Assembly (NCBI GenBank): GCA_030770425.1
Contig: JASJFT010000182.1
Coordinates: 1 to 64,000 of the forward strand
Source of the DNA: Darksidea phi
Taxonomy: Eukaryota > Ascomycota > Dothideomycetes > Pleosporales > Lentitheciaceae
Length of the DNA: 64,000 nucleotides
Reading direction: 5' to 3'
Below, piece by piece: positions 12,255 through 22,011 of the stretch. Below the pieces are notes generated by a model. It worked only from the letters and a program-made list of their open reading frames with translations, ran no database searches and was not told the origin of the DNA. The translations under genes were made by a program, and so were the position numbers. Position 1 is the stretch's first letter. Each line of letters begins with the position of its first letter.

Positions 12255-13244
12255 TGGAATAAAGCGAAGACTAGAGTAGGGCCGCCATCTTTAGTAGTAT
12301 TAATCGGGAGTTGCCTAGTTAAGTCACCCAGACGATCCCTTCAAGATGCACCTAAGGTGCCTCACCGCAATCACCCGCCACCTGCGGCCCTATCTGTTTT
12401 GTTTTTACCAAGTCATCATTGGGACTCTTGTATCTGATTTCATTAAGTAACCCAGCTAGGCCAAGGAACGCTGACATCAGCCTTCAAAGTCAGGGGCTGT
12501 CTGCGCCCTAGAATTCCGTACACAAAAATATATCCTGATTTTTCTCAAGCTGTGATAACGTTTGCTTTATTATTGTTTTATTTCGTTTCAAATTAATTAA
12601 ACGTAGCAATTGGTTGCAGAAGACGAAAGCAGAATCTTTGAAAGCAGAGATGAGATAAGTTGGAAGCCATGCACATCCGTGCCGATTGTGTCCTATAGTC
12701 CTATACTCACTTACTTGCCTGTGCGTAGCGTGGAACTGTAAGGCTGTCACATGAGTCCTATGGCAACAAGGCTATCAGTATCTTAAGCACTCGCCTGCTC
12801 AGGTAGAATCTATAGACGAGGCTTGGTAAGTCACGTGAAAATGTCAGCCTGTTGCGGGGTTGAATCCATGGTGAGTGGTTCCCCCTCCTTCAAAATCCAC
12901 TTATTCCACCCTCCAATCCATGTGCGTAACAGCGGGTAGCCGCATAAGCTACTACCTACACATTATTTGAGACAGGCTATTTGAGTGGTTGTTGTTTTTG
13001 TCTTTCGAACTGCGAGAGTCCTCTCTTGGCTGCCTGCTGGATAGATGACTGCTTATGAGACAAGCTAAAACGCGACTATTCCTCGGTTGAAAGTTAGTGA
13101 TAGCCACTAGGTCCTATATGCCCTATGTAAAACCAGGCTTGAGCTTTGCTAACCAGAGTATGTCTAGATTCAAAGTGGTGTACAGAGTAGCATTATATGA
13201 ATTCCCTCCCCTACGAGAGATCTTAGAACAGTCTTCAGCAAGCG
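12255..13244. other. Intergenic, no gene recognised
   Basis: Normal base composition with CA and TG present. A short minus-strand frame at 12,508-12,750 has no recognisable features. A TCACGTGA octamer sits at 12,831-12,838, about 410 bp upstream of the NACHT-ankyrin relic. Confidence 0.5.
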
Positions 13245-13957
13245 ATGGAGCACACCCTGGTAGATCTTGACAGCCGCAATGGTGCTTTTGACGAAGCCAT
13301 CAGGCAAGTTGTAGCTCAGGGCCGGGAGCAAGTGGATTTGGCGAAGAAAGCTCTTTCGTGCCTCACCTTTGCCACGCGGCGATTGACCGTGTCGGAACTG
13401 CGGGAAGCGCTGGCCATTAAGGCAGGGGATTCCCAAACTGATCCAGACAATCGACCAGAAATTGCAGACATTATCTCGGCCTGTTGCGGACTGGCAGTTT
13501 TGCAGGATTACCCTAACACCGGATTTGTCGATCTAGTTCATCACACTGTGCGGGAGTACCTGGGCAGCGCCAGAGAGCCTCAGTTCCCTGAGAACGAGAT
13601 CGGGGTGGCATGTGTTAGATATCTCTCCATGGCCGAGTTCGAGAGGGGTGCTTGTTCAAGTGACGAAGAACTCGAGCAACGGTTACGATCGCGTCCCTTC
13701 CATGAATATGCGGCGCAGAACTGGGGGCGCCATTTTGTGACACCATTCCACCCACCAAGGAAGTTTTCGACTTCCTCGCCAGCCGGCCGAAACTAGAGGC
13801 AGCTTACCAGGCTTCGATGAAGGTCCATCTTGTTGGCCAAGGCTCCGACTATAGTGGTGCATTCGCAAGAAAGATGAGTAGACTCCACGTGGCGGCATTC
13901 GTGGGGGCCGCCAATGTAGTCAAGTCTGTCTTGGATATGTCTATAGATACAAGTTAA
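13245..13957 (+). pseudogene. NACHT-ankyrin NLR relic (post-NACHT region and first ankyrin repeat)
   Basis: The first frame (13,245 to about 13,735) encodes the winged-helix-like segment that follows NACHT in fungal NLRs: AKKALSCLTFATRRLTVSEL, then IADIISACCGLAVL and VDLVHHTVREYL. At about 13,733-13,741 the match jumps frame: TIPPTKEVFDFLASRPKLEA and then an ankyrin start (SRLHVAAFVGAANVVKSVL) continue in a second frame to TAA at 13,955. So the gene carries a one-base-type frameshift. Its HET/NACHT head is missing upstream (a stop lies at 13,224), and its ankyrin tail ends where AT-rich DNA begins at about 13,958. It is a broken paralogue of the class represented by the intact gene at 18,646-22,011. 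Confidence 0.8.
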
Positions 13958-14747
13958 CGCGTATAGCCATACTAAATTAATTCCTTAAGTAATACTCGTA
14001 AGTAAGGTACCTCAGGATGGAGTTAAAGATATAGGATACTTACGATACGGAAAGATAAGTAGATAGATCTTAAGCCGCTATATATCGCTCGTAGTAGTTA
14101 GCTAATAATATTTTTACTTAAGTCCCGGCCGTAAGGTTTAGTAGATTCCTTTGGAAGGTAATATTATAATTATTATATATATAGCTAAGCCTCCGTCGTG
14201 TCCCTACAAGCTATATACTTTGTCTCAGCTACGTCCTCTACTTATATATCTCTAATTAAATCGAAAGTACGGATATGTTAGGTGTCTTGCGTGACGGTAG
14301 CGCCGCATGAAGCCGTAGACGCCCCACTAGAGGAAGCCAGCTTGGCTCCAATCAATATGCGATAGCGAACACGGGTGGAGGGAAAACGTTAATTAAGGTC
14401 CATTGATCGAGCTGCCCGTATCCACTTAAGATGAGTGGCATTGCTGATAATACTACCCTCAGGCTCTCTACTTTACCCTGCGCGTGGCCGTCCCTTATGG
14501 CCCGATTCCCCCATGCCATCGCCCCGTAGTATACCCTCCGTTCTTGTTATAGGCCGGGTGTTCTCCTCCTACAAGCCGCATTCGTTTAATCCTCCCAACA
14601 TCCCTGCAAATTATACGTCCCGGATTGGATCGTAGCCACGGGCTGGTTCTGTAATGGTAGCGCTACTTGAAGCTGGGGATGCAGCGGGGGGGTCAGGCTT
14701 GGCTACCTCTAATTAGTACTTGCGAACCTATTCTGGATAGCCACATA
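13958..14747. other. Mixed RIP-touched and normal DNA, no gene
   Basis: 13,958-14,270 is AT-rich with few CA or TG; 14,280-14,747 regains normal composition. Two similar stretches (around 14,295-14,360 and 14,650-14,712, each with GGTAGCGC, a TGAAGC and GGCTTGGCT or GCTTGGCT) suggest a degenerate direct repeat. No coding sequence supported. Confidence 0.45.
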
Positions 14748-15169
14748 TTATATCCGACAGGTTGTACACGTACCCGGCTTCTTTTTTTGCATGTCGTATA
14801 TGAGACTTGTCATTCTCCATTTTAGGGTATTTGCATCAATAGTCGGGATATTATCCTCGGCCAACTTATCGTTTAGACGGTTTCGAAGGTTAATACGCTC
14901 GGTCGCCGAGAAGGATGCATAAGTTAGACATTCAGGATACGCTGCGATTAACCCCCGTGCTTCTTCTCGGGTAAGCCACTAACACTAGTTAAACGGGAGC
15001 TATTGCTACACACTTTGACAGCACCTACATAGAAACGATGCCATTGCTCGTCACGATAACCAAGGGCAGCCTTCACATGTTCAGGCCGATCACTCATTTT
15101 AAGGTTCATGATTAGGGGATAACGCTTCTGGTTTAGGTGTTGTGGCGGCGAGGGGGGTACGACACTCAT
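14748..15169 (-). pseudogene. Unrecognised protein-coding relic, frameshifted
   Basis: From the ATG at 15,169 a minus-strand frame reads RPEHVKAALGYRDEQWHRF and ends at TAA 14,948, immediately after a run of five G. One base out of frame, the reading continues without stops for 66 codons (AAYPECLTYASFSATERI, then IPTIDANTLKW) to TAA at 14,748. The two pieces look like one protein split at the homopolymer. Composition is protein-like: aromatic and charged residues are mixed and there is a CxxC near the end (CTTC). I cannot name the family. It lies between the NACHT-ankyrin relic and an LTR-like relic. Confidence 0.45.
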
Positions 15170-15203
15170 AACCGCTCGGCTGGGTGGAGAAGGTAGGGCG
15201 ACA

Positions 15204-15318
15204 GGAGTCACCGGATTGTGGCACGTGCATTTTCGAGTTCAGGAGCTAGCGGGTATAGGGTTAAGCGACTCAGGGTAAAAGGAGTCGCCCGGATTGTAAC
15301 ACGTGCGTTTTCGGACTC
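15204..15318. repeat. Direct repeat of about 37 bp, period about 77 bp
   Basis: GGAGTCaCCGGATTGTgGCACGTGCaTTTTCG-like sequence occurs at 15,204-15,240 and again at 15,281-15,318 with a few substitutions. The second copy leads directly into the LTR-like sequence. Confidence 0.7.
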
Positions 15319-15530
15319 TTCACTCTATTTAACATGCTTGAGGCGGAAGGAGCAGGATAGATAGCTTATTAGATAGGTCCCACATTGAAATACGCAAGTT
15401 CGCAAAGCATAAACGCGTCAACGAGGGTCTATATCCTCGTATGCTGGGCCATGCGATGTAAACTTCATGTCGTTCTTTGCATCAATATAGAATCTCTAAT
15501 TACTCTTTACCCATCTAGGCTGACTACGAA
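15319..15530 (+). repeat. LTR-like relic, little mutated
   Basis: This is the best preserved copy of the sequence also seen RIP-degraded at 6970-7115; the shared block includes ATATAGAATCTCTAATT. No retroelement coding sequence is attached, so it may be a solo LTR. It ends within about 10 bp of the stop codon of the alpha/beta hydrolase and so probably forms part of that gene's 3' region. Confidence 0.5.
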
Positions 15531-15537
15531 ACTGGTC

Positions 15538-17288
15538 TCAGAAATGACGGTCCGACAGGCCGGCCTTTTGGATGTTTTCCTCTAGCGTACCGTTCAGCTG
15601 TACACCGAAGGGCGCGCTTTCGGTGGCACAGAAATTGTCCTGGCCCGGCAGCTGTGTGCTCTGGAAGTAGGCGCGTAGCTTCGCGAAGGCACACTGGTTG
15701 CTGGCCAGCACGCTGACGTGCTGGTGAGGCGGTTAGCATTGGTCCTCGAAAGACGAGGCGGCAACTTACTCCCATGGCGTCGACGGTGAGGATCTGTGCA
15801 CCCTTGTACTTTGGAGCTCCCGAGCGCGAACTGGGTGTGGTTAGCATAGCGTCAGTCGCACACGTGGCATTGCTCGTACTTGTCAATCGGAGTCACCGGG
15901 TCGTAAGTATTGCTCACAAAGAGCATCGGTGTGGCAGTGTCACCGCCAAAGGGGCCTGTGAAGATGTCGTTGGACTTGATCTTCCACCCAGCACAGCCCA
16001 GCGAGTTCTTCATCCAGATTTCGCCGAGGATGCTCTGAGCCTCGAGGGCCTTGATCTGCGGTTGCATGTCCTCCAGGGTCCGTCCGTGGTAGATATTGTT
16101 CTGATCGGAGCAGGACACGCCCAAGGAATATTCCCAAAGTGCCTGGGCCCCCGGCCGGGGGTCGAGCGTTGACGCTATGAGCTGCTGCGTCCACTGCTTG
16201 AGCATGCCCGAGTCGAGCGCCGCCTCGAGGCCGACGAGGGCCTGCGAGAAGGTTTCGAAGGTCGCCAGCGGCGTGTAGGCGGCGTTCAGGGCGGTGGACT
16301 TGAGCGTGAGCAGGGCCTCGGCGATATCCGTGGCGTTGCTCCAGTGTCCGGCCTCGGCGCTGCGGGCATCGAGCTGCATGAACGACGCCTTGAACCGCGC
16401 GACCGTGTCCTGCGCCGAGCTGCCCACGGCATACGGGCACCGGGAGGGCCCGGCCGCGCTGCAGTAGATGAAGAATAGCGCCAGGACGCCGTCCAGGTGG
16501 TTGATGCTGTTGGTGATCCAGCCGCTTAGGTAGCTCTCCGGGCCGGCAACGGCGTCGACGACGGCGTTGCCCACGCGTTCGGGGAACATGGACGCAAACG
16601 TCTGCCCGACGATGGTCCCATAGCTGATGCCGTAGAAGTTCAGCAGGCTGCTGTTCCTGGCGGCGCGGCGGCCCTCGGCGGTGCGGGCGTAGGCGTCGGC
16701 GATGGAGACAAGGTCGCGCGCGACGACGGCCGTCGACATGTGCGGCCCGGCATCCGAGTCGGCGCCGGACCGCTGCGCGCACCGGTCGCCGACCGCCCTG
16801 CCGTACTCCAAGAAGCCGTTGTAGAAGCCGTTGGCGAGCCGCGGGACCGCGTCGCGCCGGGTCATGTTGCCCGCGACGGCACAGTCGAGCGCTGGCTCGC
16901 TGCGGAACATGCCGCGCGGGTCGTAGCTGACGACGTCCCAGTTGGAGCCGATGATGGCCTGCAAGGTGCTGCCGTTGTCGCGCACCAGGTCCACGCCGGA
17001 GCCGCCGGGGCCGCCCGGGAGCACCACGAGCATGCCCTGGTAGGGCCCGTCCGGAGAGTCGCCGGCGGCCGCATACTTCAGCAGCGGAACAGCCGCCCGG
17101 CCACGGCTCCGGTTCTTGTAGTCCAGCGGGACCTCGAGCTTCGCGCAGAAGAAGTTCGTCCCGCACGGGCACCAGTTCAGCTCCGCCGAGGGCGCAATGT
17201 CCTCGAAGGCCCAACTGCCCTCCGTGGCGGCGGCGATGGCGCATCCCAGCCCGCCTAGCGCTGCCGCGTAGTACCTCGTGGCGACCAT
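15538..17288 (-). CDS. Secreted TAP-like alpha/beta hydrolase (peptidase S33-type), three exons
   Basis: Exons 17,288-15,880, 15,830-15,770 and 15,720-15,538 give 550 residues. Both introns (15,831-15,879 and 15,721-15,769) are 49 bp, start with GT and contain GCTAAC before the acceptor CCAG or CCCAG. The ATG at 17,288 is the first in frame (the upstream extension begins only at GTG) and opens a signal peptide or anchor (MVATRYYAAALGGLGCAIAA). The catalytic set is complete: oxyanion-region PGGPGGSG (91-98), nucleophile S222 in GISYG, acid D463 in NTYDPVTP, and His491 in DAMGHVSV, formed only after the second splice. The family (tripeptidyl-aminopeptidase-like, C-terminal TAP-like domain) removes short peptides or hydrolyses small esters; substrate unknown. 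GC-rich, without RIP damage. Confidence 0.9.
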
Positions 17289-17610
17289 GGCGACAATGGC
17301 GACAGAAAAGACGTCCGTCGGGAGACTCGGAGTGTTGGCGAAGGTCTGGAGAGCAGAGGAGCGTGGTCCATGTCCAAGGTTATATCGTCGAGCTACCACT
17401 CCTCCGAATCCTCCACCGCGCGTCCGTGAGGCTCAGAGCGGCACAGTATTCCCGCCTTTGCCCTATCTTGCGAGCCCCTTACTTATTTCCTACCCAGATG
17501 CGCGTTGGCAAGTCCTCAAAGTGGTAATTATGCCGTGGCCATTGCTCCTTGGAGCAGGATCACGCCAGGACCCCCTAATTTTGTGGCGCTGACAGATCAG
17601 ATGAAAGCAA

Positions 17611-17618
17611 TCACGTGA
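17611..17618. promoter_or_regulatory. TCACGTGA palindrome upstream of the hydrolase
   Basis: An exact octamer 323 bp upstream of the hydrolase start (minus-strand gene). It is identical to those at 10,375 and 12,831. Binding by a bHLH factor is an inference. Confidence 0.35.
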
Positions 17619-17926
17619 TGCCACTTCGTAGAGCACAGCCACAATGCGCCGGTCACCGCCTTCAGCCTGATCGTACATCGATAAGACAAGTAACACAGAA
17701 CTACAAGAAGCAATCAACTCGATATTCGCTGCTATCAGAAAGCGGAGAGAAACTAAGTGTATCTGTCAGATGTCTCGCGCGATTCTTTGGATAGGGATGG
17801 CCTAAGCTCGTCGAGATGGAAGCCAGCCTTCAGAAACAGCAGATAGTTTTACGCGAGGCTGGACCCTTCAAGAACTTTTAGCACTAGTATCGGTCGAGTT
17901 CTTCTCTCGTCTTTAAATGCAATTGA

Positions 17927-18210
17927 CACCCTACTGAAATATCAAGCTCAACAACTAGCCTATAGCCACACCCTACCGAAATATCCAGCTCAACAACTAG
18001 CCTATATTAAGCTCAGTGGCTGGCTGATATCAAGCTCAGTGCCTAGCTCAGCGGCTGGCCTATATCAAGATCAGTATTAGGCTCAGTATCAGGCTCAGTA
18101 GCTAACTTAGTAGTTAGCCTATATTAAGTTTAGTAGCTAGCTTAATAGCTAGCTAATATCGAGCTAAGTAGCTGGCTAATATCAAGCGTAGTATTAGGCT
18201 TAGTATTATG
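17927..18210. repeat. Degenerate tandem repeat array (42-bp units, then CTCAGTA-type units)
   Basis: Two 42-bp units (17,927-17,968 and 17,969-18,010) each hold CACCCTACYGAAATATC and CTCAACAACTAGCC. They pass into shorter units built on GCTCAGT-GCTGGCTGATATCAA, which become RIP-altered (AGCTTAGTAGCTAGC) towards 18,210. The array lies just downstream of the HET-NACHT-ankyrin gene. Confidence 0.75.
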
Positions 18211-18645
18211 TCTATATATAACTCGCTCCGCTTTCGAATTCTCGTTTACCAAAGATTGGGTTATTTATATATTAACACCACGTCACTCTTAGTACTTACC
18301 TTATTAAAATAAGCTAAGCGTTATCTAGTAGATATCCTATAAGCTATGGGATATATAGCTCTAATATACTATTTATACTCGTAATATTATATCTATATTT
18401 TAGAACGTTTATACGGGCGTAGTAAGCGGGCCGGCTAATTCTACCTGCTTAAGTACCCACCGTCTACGCCACTTAGTATTATTATACTTAGTCTAGTAGA
18501 GCGGCCTAAACCTTCAGCAGGCGAACCTAGAGAAAAGGTAATAACTTATATAACTTATATCTATAAGATGCCCCGCTAAGAAGCATATAAGGCGAGCATA
18601 ATGATAGGTAGTAGATACGTGGAGGTTGGGTCTAGATGTAGCTTA
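18211..18645. other. AT-rich, partly RIP-degraded, no gene
   Basis: Composition turns AT-rich with few CA or TG up to about 18,590, then normal just before the NLR stop. No feature recognised. Confidence 0.5.
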
Positions 18646-21600
18646 TTAAGGAAGGTTTGCGTGTGACCGCAACAGCTTGACCACCGTCTCGTGTCCGTTC
18701 CATGCCGCCCACCATAGCGGCGTCTGTCCACTCTGATCCTTCGAGTCAACGTCGACCTTGCCTGTGTCCAGTAGCAGCTTGACCACCGCCTCGTATCCGT
18801 TCCGTGCCGCCCACCATAGCGGCGTCTCTCCACTCTGATCCTTCGAGTCCACGTCGACCTTGCCTGTGTCCAGCAGCAGCTTGACCACCGCCTCGTATCC
18901 GTTCCGTGCCGCCCACCATAGCGGCGTCTGTCCGCTCCGATTCTTCGAGTCAACGTCGACCTTGCCTGTGTCCAGCAGCAGCTTGACCACCGCCTCGTAT
19001 CCGTTCTGTACCGCTGACCATAGCGGCGTCAGTCCGTACTTATCCTTCGAGTCAACGTCGACCTTGCCTGTGTCCAGCAGCAGCTTGACCACCGTCTCGT
19101 GTCCGTTCCATGCCGCCCACGATAGCGGCGTCTGTCCACTCTGATCCTTCGAGTCCACGTCGACCTTGCCTGTGTCTAGCAGCAGCTTGACCACCGCCTC
19201 GTGTCCGTTCCATGCCGCCCACGATAGCGGCGTCCGTCCGTTCTGATCCTTCGAGTCAACGTCGACCTTGCCTGTGTCCAGCAGCAGCTTGACCACCGTC
19301 TCGTGTCCGTTCCGTGCCGCCCACGATAGCGGCGTCAGTCCGTACTGATCCTTCCACTCAATGTCGACCTTGTTAGTCTCAAGAAGCGCAGAGACTATTC
19401 TCTTGTATCCAAACTCTGCTGAGTACGAAAGTATAGTCCTACGATTTGAGAATGTGAAATCGCGCCCAATATTCCTTTGGCTGCACTCCTCATAGTAGTC
19501 GTGCCTGTTTACTTCACAAAGCTTATCTTTAAGAGGCTGCTTCACCACTAGATCTTTTAGCAATATCTTGATGGCCTCTTTGCTCCTCATCGCCATGGCA
19601 GCGAAAAGGGGACATCCATAACGCTCGTTTTCTACTTCTAGACAGGAGATAAGATGTGGACGTACTCCGATAAGATTTGGCGTATTGTGTTTCCCCAGTA
19701 AATATAGAAGACTCACACCTTCTGAGTGCCTGCATGCTTCGCGCTCTTCAAACAGGTTGTTAAGCCTAATCCATTGAGGTAGCGGGAAGCTTTCAAGAAA
19801 GTGTGCCTGGGCGACGCCGCCTCCTTCTGCCGCGTTCGCATGGTAAAGCACATTGTTTGTAGCATACTCTAGGAAGGGAAATGCACCGTCAACTGACGTG
19901 CGAATGTTTTCGGCTTGCGGCGATGAGGCTTTGGGAAGGCTTTCGGGGATTTTCAATAGAGTAAAGACATCCACGCTCATGTAGTTGAGGCAGCACTGCT
20001 TCAGCCGCTCATGGCTTTGGCCTTGAAGGCTGCTTTTAAGATCGGACCAGATGCTGAGACCGTCTTTCAGAAGAAAATCCCGTACCGACTCGTGAATGAA
20101 TTGGACTTTCTGAAGCCAGGATGTTGTGATCTCAGTCAGTCCTTTAGAGGAGTTGAGTATGAACTTCCTGATCACGTCCCTCGTGATATTCATGGGATCC
20201 CACATTGATACTGCATCCGGTTCGACTCCGGAAAGGATGGCGAAGTACAACTGCTCGGGGCTTAGAGGCTGCTTAGCGAAAAGTACCCACTGAAGACACA
20301 GCACCAGCTCGTCTCTATTGCCTCTATTGTGTGAGTCTCGTGTCAAGATGTCGCGAAATAGTTCGTGTAGGTCGCCCGGAATCTCTTGTAGTCTCCGCTG
20401 GAGTGCATGAATCCGGCCGTGATCGTACTCTTTATTAAGGATTCCTACGACTAGAATGACCCACATGAAGATCCCTGATGCCTTTTCTTGAAGTTCGCTT
20501 CGGATCTGCTGCGCGATTTTACTCTGCCCAATCCTTAACTCGCTCTCTAGGTAGTCGGCGATGTCCTGTGTGTGCCCTTCTTGACCTTCTAGCACTAGAT
20601 CTCGTCCTTTCTGAATGGTGATGTGAGGGTAATGCCTGCTCGAAAAGCAGACTTGAAAATGAATTTTAGACGATACAGCGAGCTCACCAATACGCTCAAA
20701 GAACGATATCATATCGCGTATCTGTTCTTCAGCGCATTCGTCTAGAGCGTCAATGAAGCAAACGACTGAAGACTCTCCTAGGCTCAGTATCGTATACTCT
20801 AGCAGCGTCTTGAGTGATTCAATACTCCATTGATAGTTTGTACTAGTGCTCAACGTTGAGAGCTCGAGCGAGTCGAAGACACGTGTCTGAAGAGCGGGAA
20901 GCCGTTCGAGAAGTTGTAATAATAGCGATTTGTATGTTCCAATCGTTGATTTCTCGAGATCCTCGCCTCGCGCGTTGAAGAAGAAAGAGATTATGATTTT
21001 GTCCTCCATCGTCTTCCAGGCGTTGGCGAAAGCAAATTTCATCAACGTAGATTTTCCTGTTCCTGGCTTCCCTTTAATCCACAAAAATCCGTGATGTTCA
21101 TTCAGCTTTATCGTATCGAGCCAGTCGAGGTATTCAGACTTGCGTAACAGCCATCTGCATGTCTTGGCATGCGCGTTCTTGATACTCATCCGACGCACAT
21201 CGATCTGTTCAAACCTCAACGAGTCCAAGAGCGTTTGTTTCTGCTCTTCGTTTAGTGGAAGGACTCCGTCGTTCGAGCACTCTCCGATCTCTTTCCGAAG
21301 CCGCCTCAGTGCTTTCCCCCGTCCCTCTCCATACAACAGCGGCATTTGAATGTCAAATATGCCTAGCAGACAATATACCTCATCTTCCCTGCGTTTTGTC
21401 GTACGCTTCTTTGACCACATAAACCGCTCATCTATACTGAACTGGGACAGCGGTTTTCCTCGGAAAGCGTCAGTAGCGATTCCCGTTATTTCGTGGATAG
21501 TTTGCTCCATCGATGTCTTGTTGCCAAGGTACACCTCGTTACTAGAGAAGAACTCGACGGATGCTGGTGCGATAAGCTCTTGAAGGGTCCAGCCTCGCGT

Positions 21601-22011
21601 AAACCATCTGCTGTTCCTGAAGGCCGGTTTCCATCTCGGTGAACCCAGGTCATCCCCATCCGAAGGATCACGTGAAACGTCAGACAGATACACATAGCAT
21701 CTCTCTGCATTCTGGTACCAGCGGAACATCGAGTTAATTGCTTCTGATAGCTCTGCACTGCTTGACTTGTCGATACAGCAGGTGTCTATCCAGGAATATT
21801 GGAGGCCGTCTCTTGCAGCTCGCTCCGTACAGAAGCGAACCTTGCGGTAGCCAGGTTTGCCTTTGCCTCTGTCGCTCATCAGATCTTGGAAGGTAAATTC
21901 CTCATCATCTCGCCCCCATGTATGTGACAGAATCGCATAGCGTGGAATGTCGTTGCCTACGCGCTCAACAAGGCTGAATCCGCCGTTATCATCAAGCTGC
22001 AAAAGCCGCAT
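18646..22011 (-). CDS. HET-NACHT-ankyrin NLR (non-self recognition type)
   Basis: A 1121-residue open frame without introns. The HET domain is at about 21-170, with LSHTWG (28-33), YSWIDTCCIDK (72-82) and RGWTLQELIAP (139-149). The NACHT domain holds the P-loop GKPGTGKST (314-322) and a Walker B-like VVCFIDALDEC (416-426); a winged-helix-type segment follows (about 540-650). The tail carries a divergent ankyrin repeat (about 857-890), six near-identical 34-residue repeats from 891 and a truncated last one ending RSHANLP. In fungi, HET domains trigger incompatibility cell death and NACHT-repeat proteins act as NLR sensors, usually cytosolic; that role is inferred. The start is an ATG directly preceding the HET motif. 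All key motifs are present and no RIP stops are seen, so it appears functional, although the last repeat is cut short and followed by AT-rich DNA. Confidence 0.93.
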   Translation of the reverse strand: MRLLQLDDNGGFSLVERVGNDIPRYAILSHTWGRDDEEFTFQDLMSDRGKGKPGYRKVRFCTERAARDGLQYSWIDTCCIDKSSSAELSEAINSMFRWYQNAERCYVYLSDVSRDPSDGDDLGSPRWKPAFRNSRWFTRGWTLQELIAPASVEFFSSNEVYLGNKTSMEQTIHEITGIATDAFRGKPLSQFSIDERFMWSKKRTTKRREDEVYCLLGIFDIQMPLLYGEGRGKALRRLRKEIGECSNDGVLPLNEEQKQTLLDSLRFEQIDVRRMSIKNAHAKTCRWLLRKSEYLDWLDTIKLNEHHGFLWIKGKPGTGKSTLMKFAFANAWKTMEDKIIISFFFNARGEDLEKSTIGTYKSLLLQLLERLPALQTRVFDSLELSTLSTSTNYQWSIESLKTLLEYTILSLGESSVVCFIDALDECAEEQIRDMISFFERIGELAVSSKIHFQVCFSSRHYPHITIQKGRDLVLEGQEGHTQDIADYLESELRIGQSKIAQQIRSELQEKASGIFMWVILVVGILNKEYDHGRIHALQRRLQEIPGDLHELFRDILTRDSHNRGNRDELVLCLQWVLFAKQPLSPEQLYFAILSGVEPDAVSMWDPMNITRDVIRKFILNSSKGLTEITTSWLQKVQFIHESVRDFLLKDGLSIWSDLKSSLQGQSHERLKQCCLNYMSVDVFTLLKIPESLPKASSPQAENIRTSVDGAFPFLEYATNNVLYHANAAEGGGVAQAHFLESFPLPQWIRLNNLFEEREACRHSEGVSLLYLLGKHNTPNLIGVRPHLISCLEVENERYGCPLFAAMAMRSKEAIKILLKDLVVKQPLKDKLCEVNRHDYYEECSQRNIGRDFTFSNRRTILSYSAEFGYKRIVSALLETNKVDIEWKDQYGLTPLSWAARNGHETVVKLLLDTGKVDVDSKDQNGRTPLSWAAWNGHEAVVKLLLDTGKVDVDSKDQSGQTPLSWAAWNGHETVVKLLLDTGKVDVDSKDKYGLTPLWSAVQNGYEAVVKLLLDTGKVDVDSKNRSGQTPLWWAARNGYEAVVKLLLDTGKVDVDSKDQSGETPLWWAARNGYEAVVKLLLDTGKVDVDSKDQSGQTPLWWAAWNGHETVVKLLRSHANLP
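18649..19341 (-). repeat. Ankyrin-coding tandem repeat, 102-bp units
   Basis: Six full 102-bp units plus a partial one encode ankyrin repeats sharing VVKLLLDTGKVDVDSK. Variation is concentrated at a few positions: the residue after the first Gly (L, R, Q, E), S/W-W/S near WAA, R/W before NG, H/Y and T/A, and DQ/DK/NR with S/Y/N at the end. Such near-identity with variable surface sites is known for fungal NLR sensor repeats and indicates recent expansion or gene conversion. Confidence 0.95.

Noticed and set aside
12508..12750. 80-codon minus-strand frame.
   Set aside because: No domain, no splice or promoter context, and composition no different from intergenic sequence.
14435..14635. 66-codon plus-strand frame.
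   Set aside because: Short, Pro/Ser-rich, no similarity recognised and no coding context.
15940..17258. Long open frames overlapping the hydrolase in other frames (434 codons on the minus strand, 172 on the plus strand).
   Set aside because: They are Arg/Ala/Pro-rich shadows of a GC-rich gene with no domains; the alpha/beta hydrolase frame explains the sequence.
18576..18953. A 125-codon minus-strand frame with internal repeats, and plus-strand frame 18,860-19,144.
   Set aside because: Both are out-of-frame readings of the ankyrin tandem repeat.
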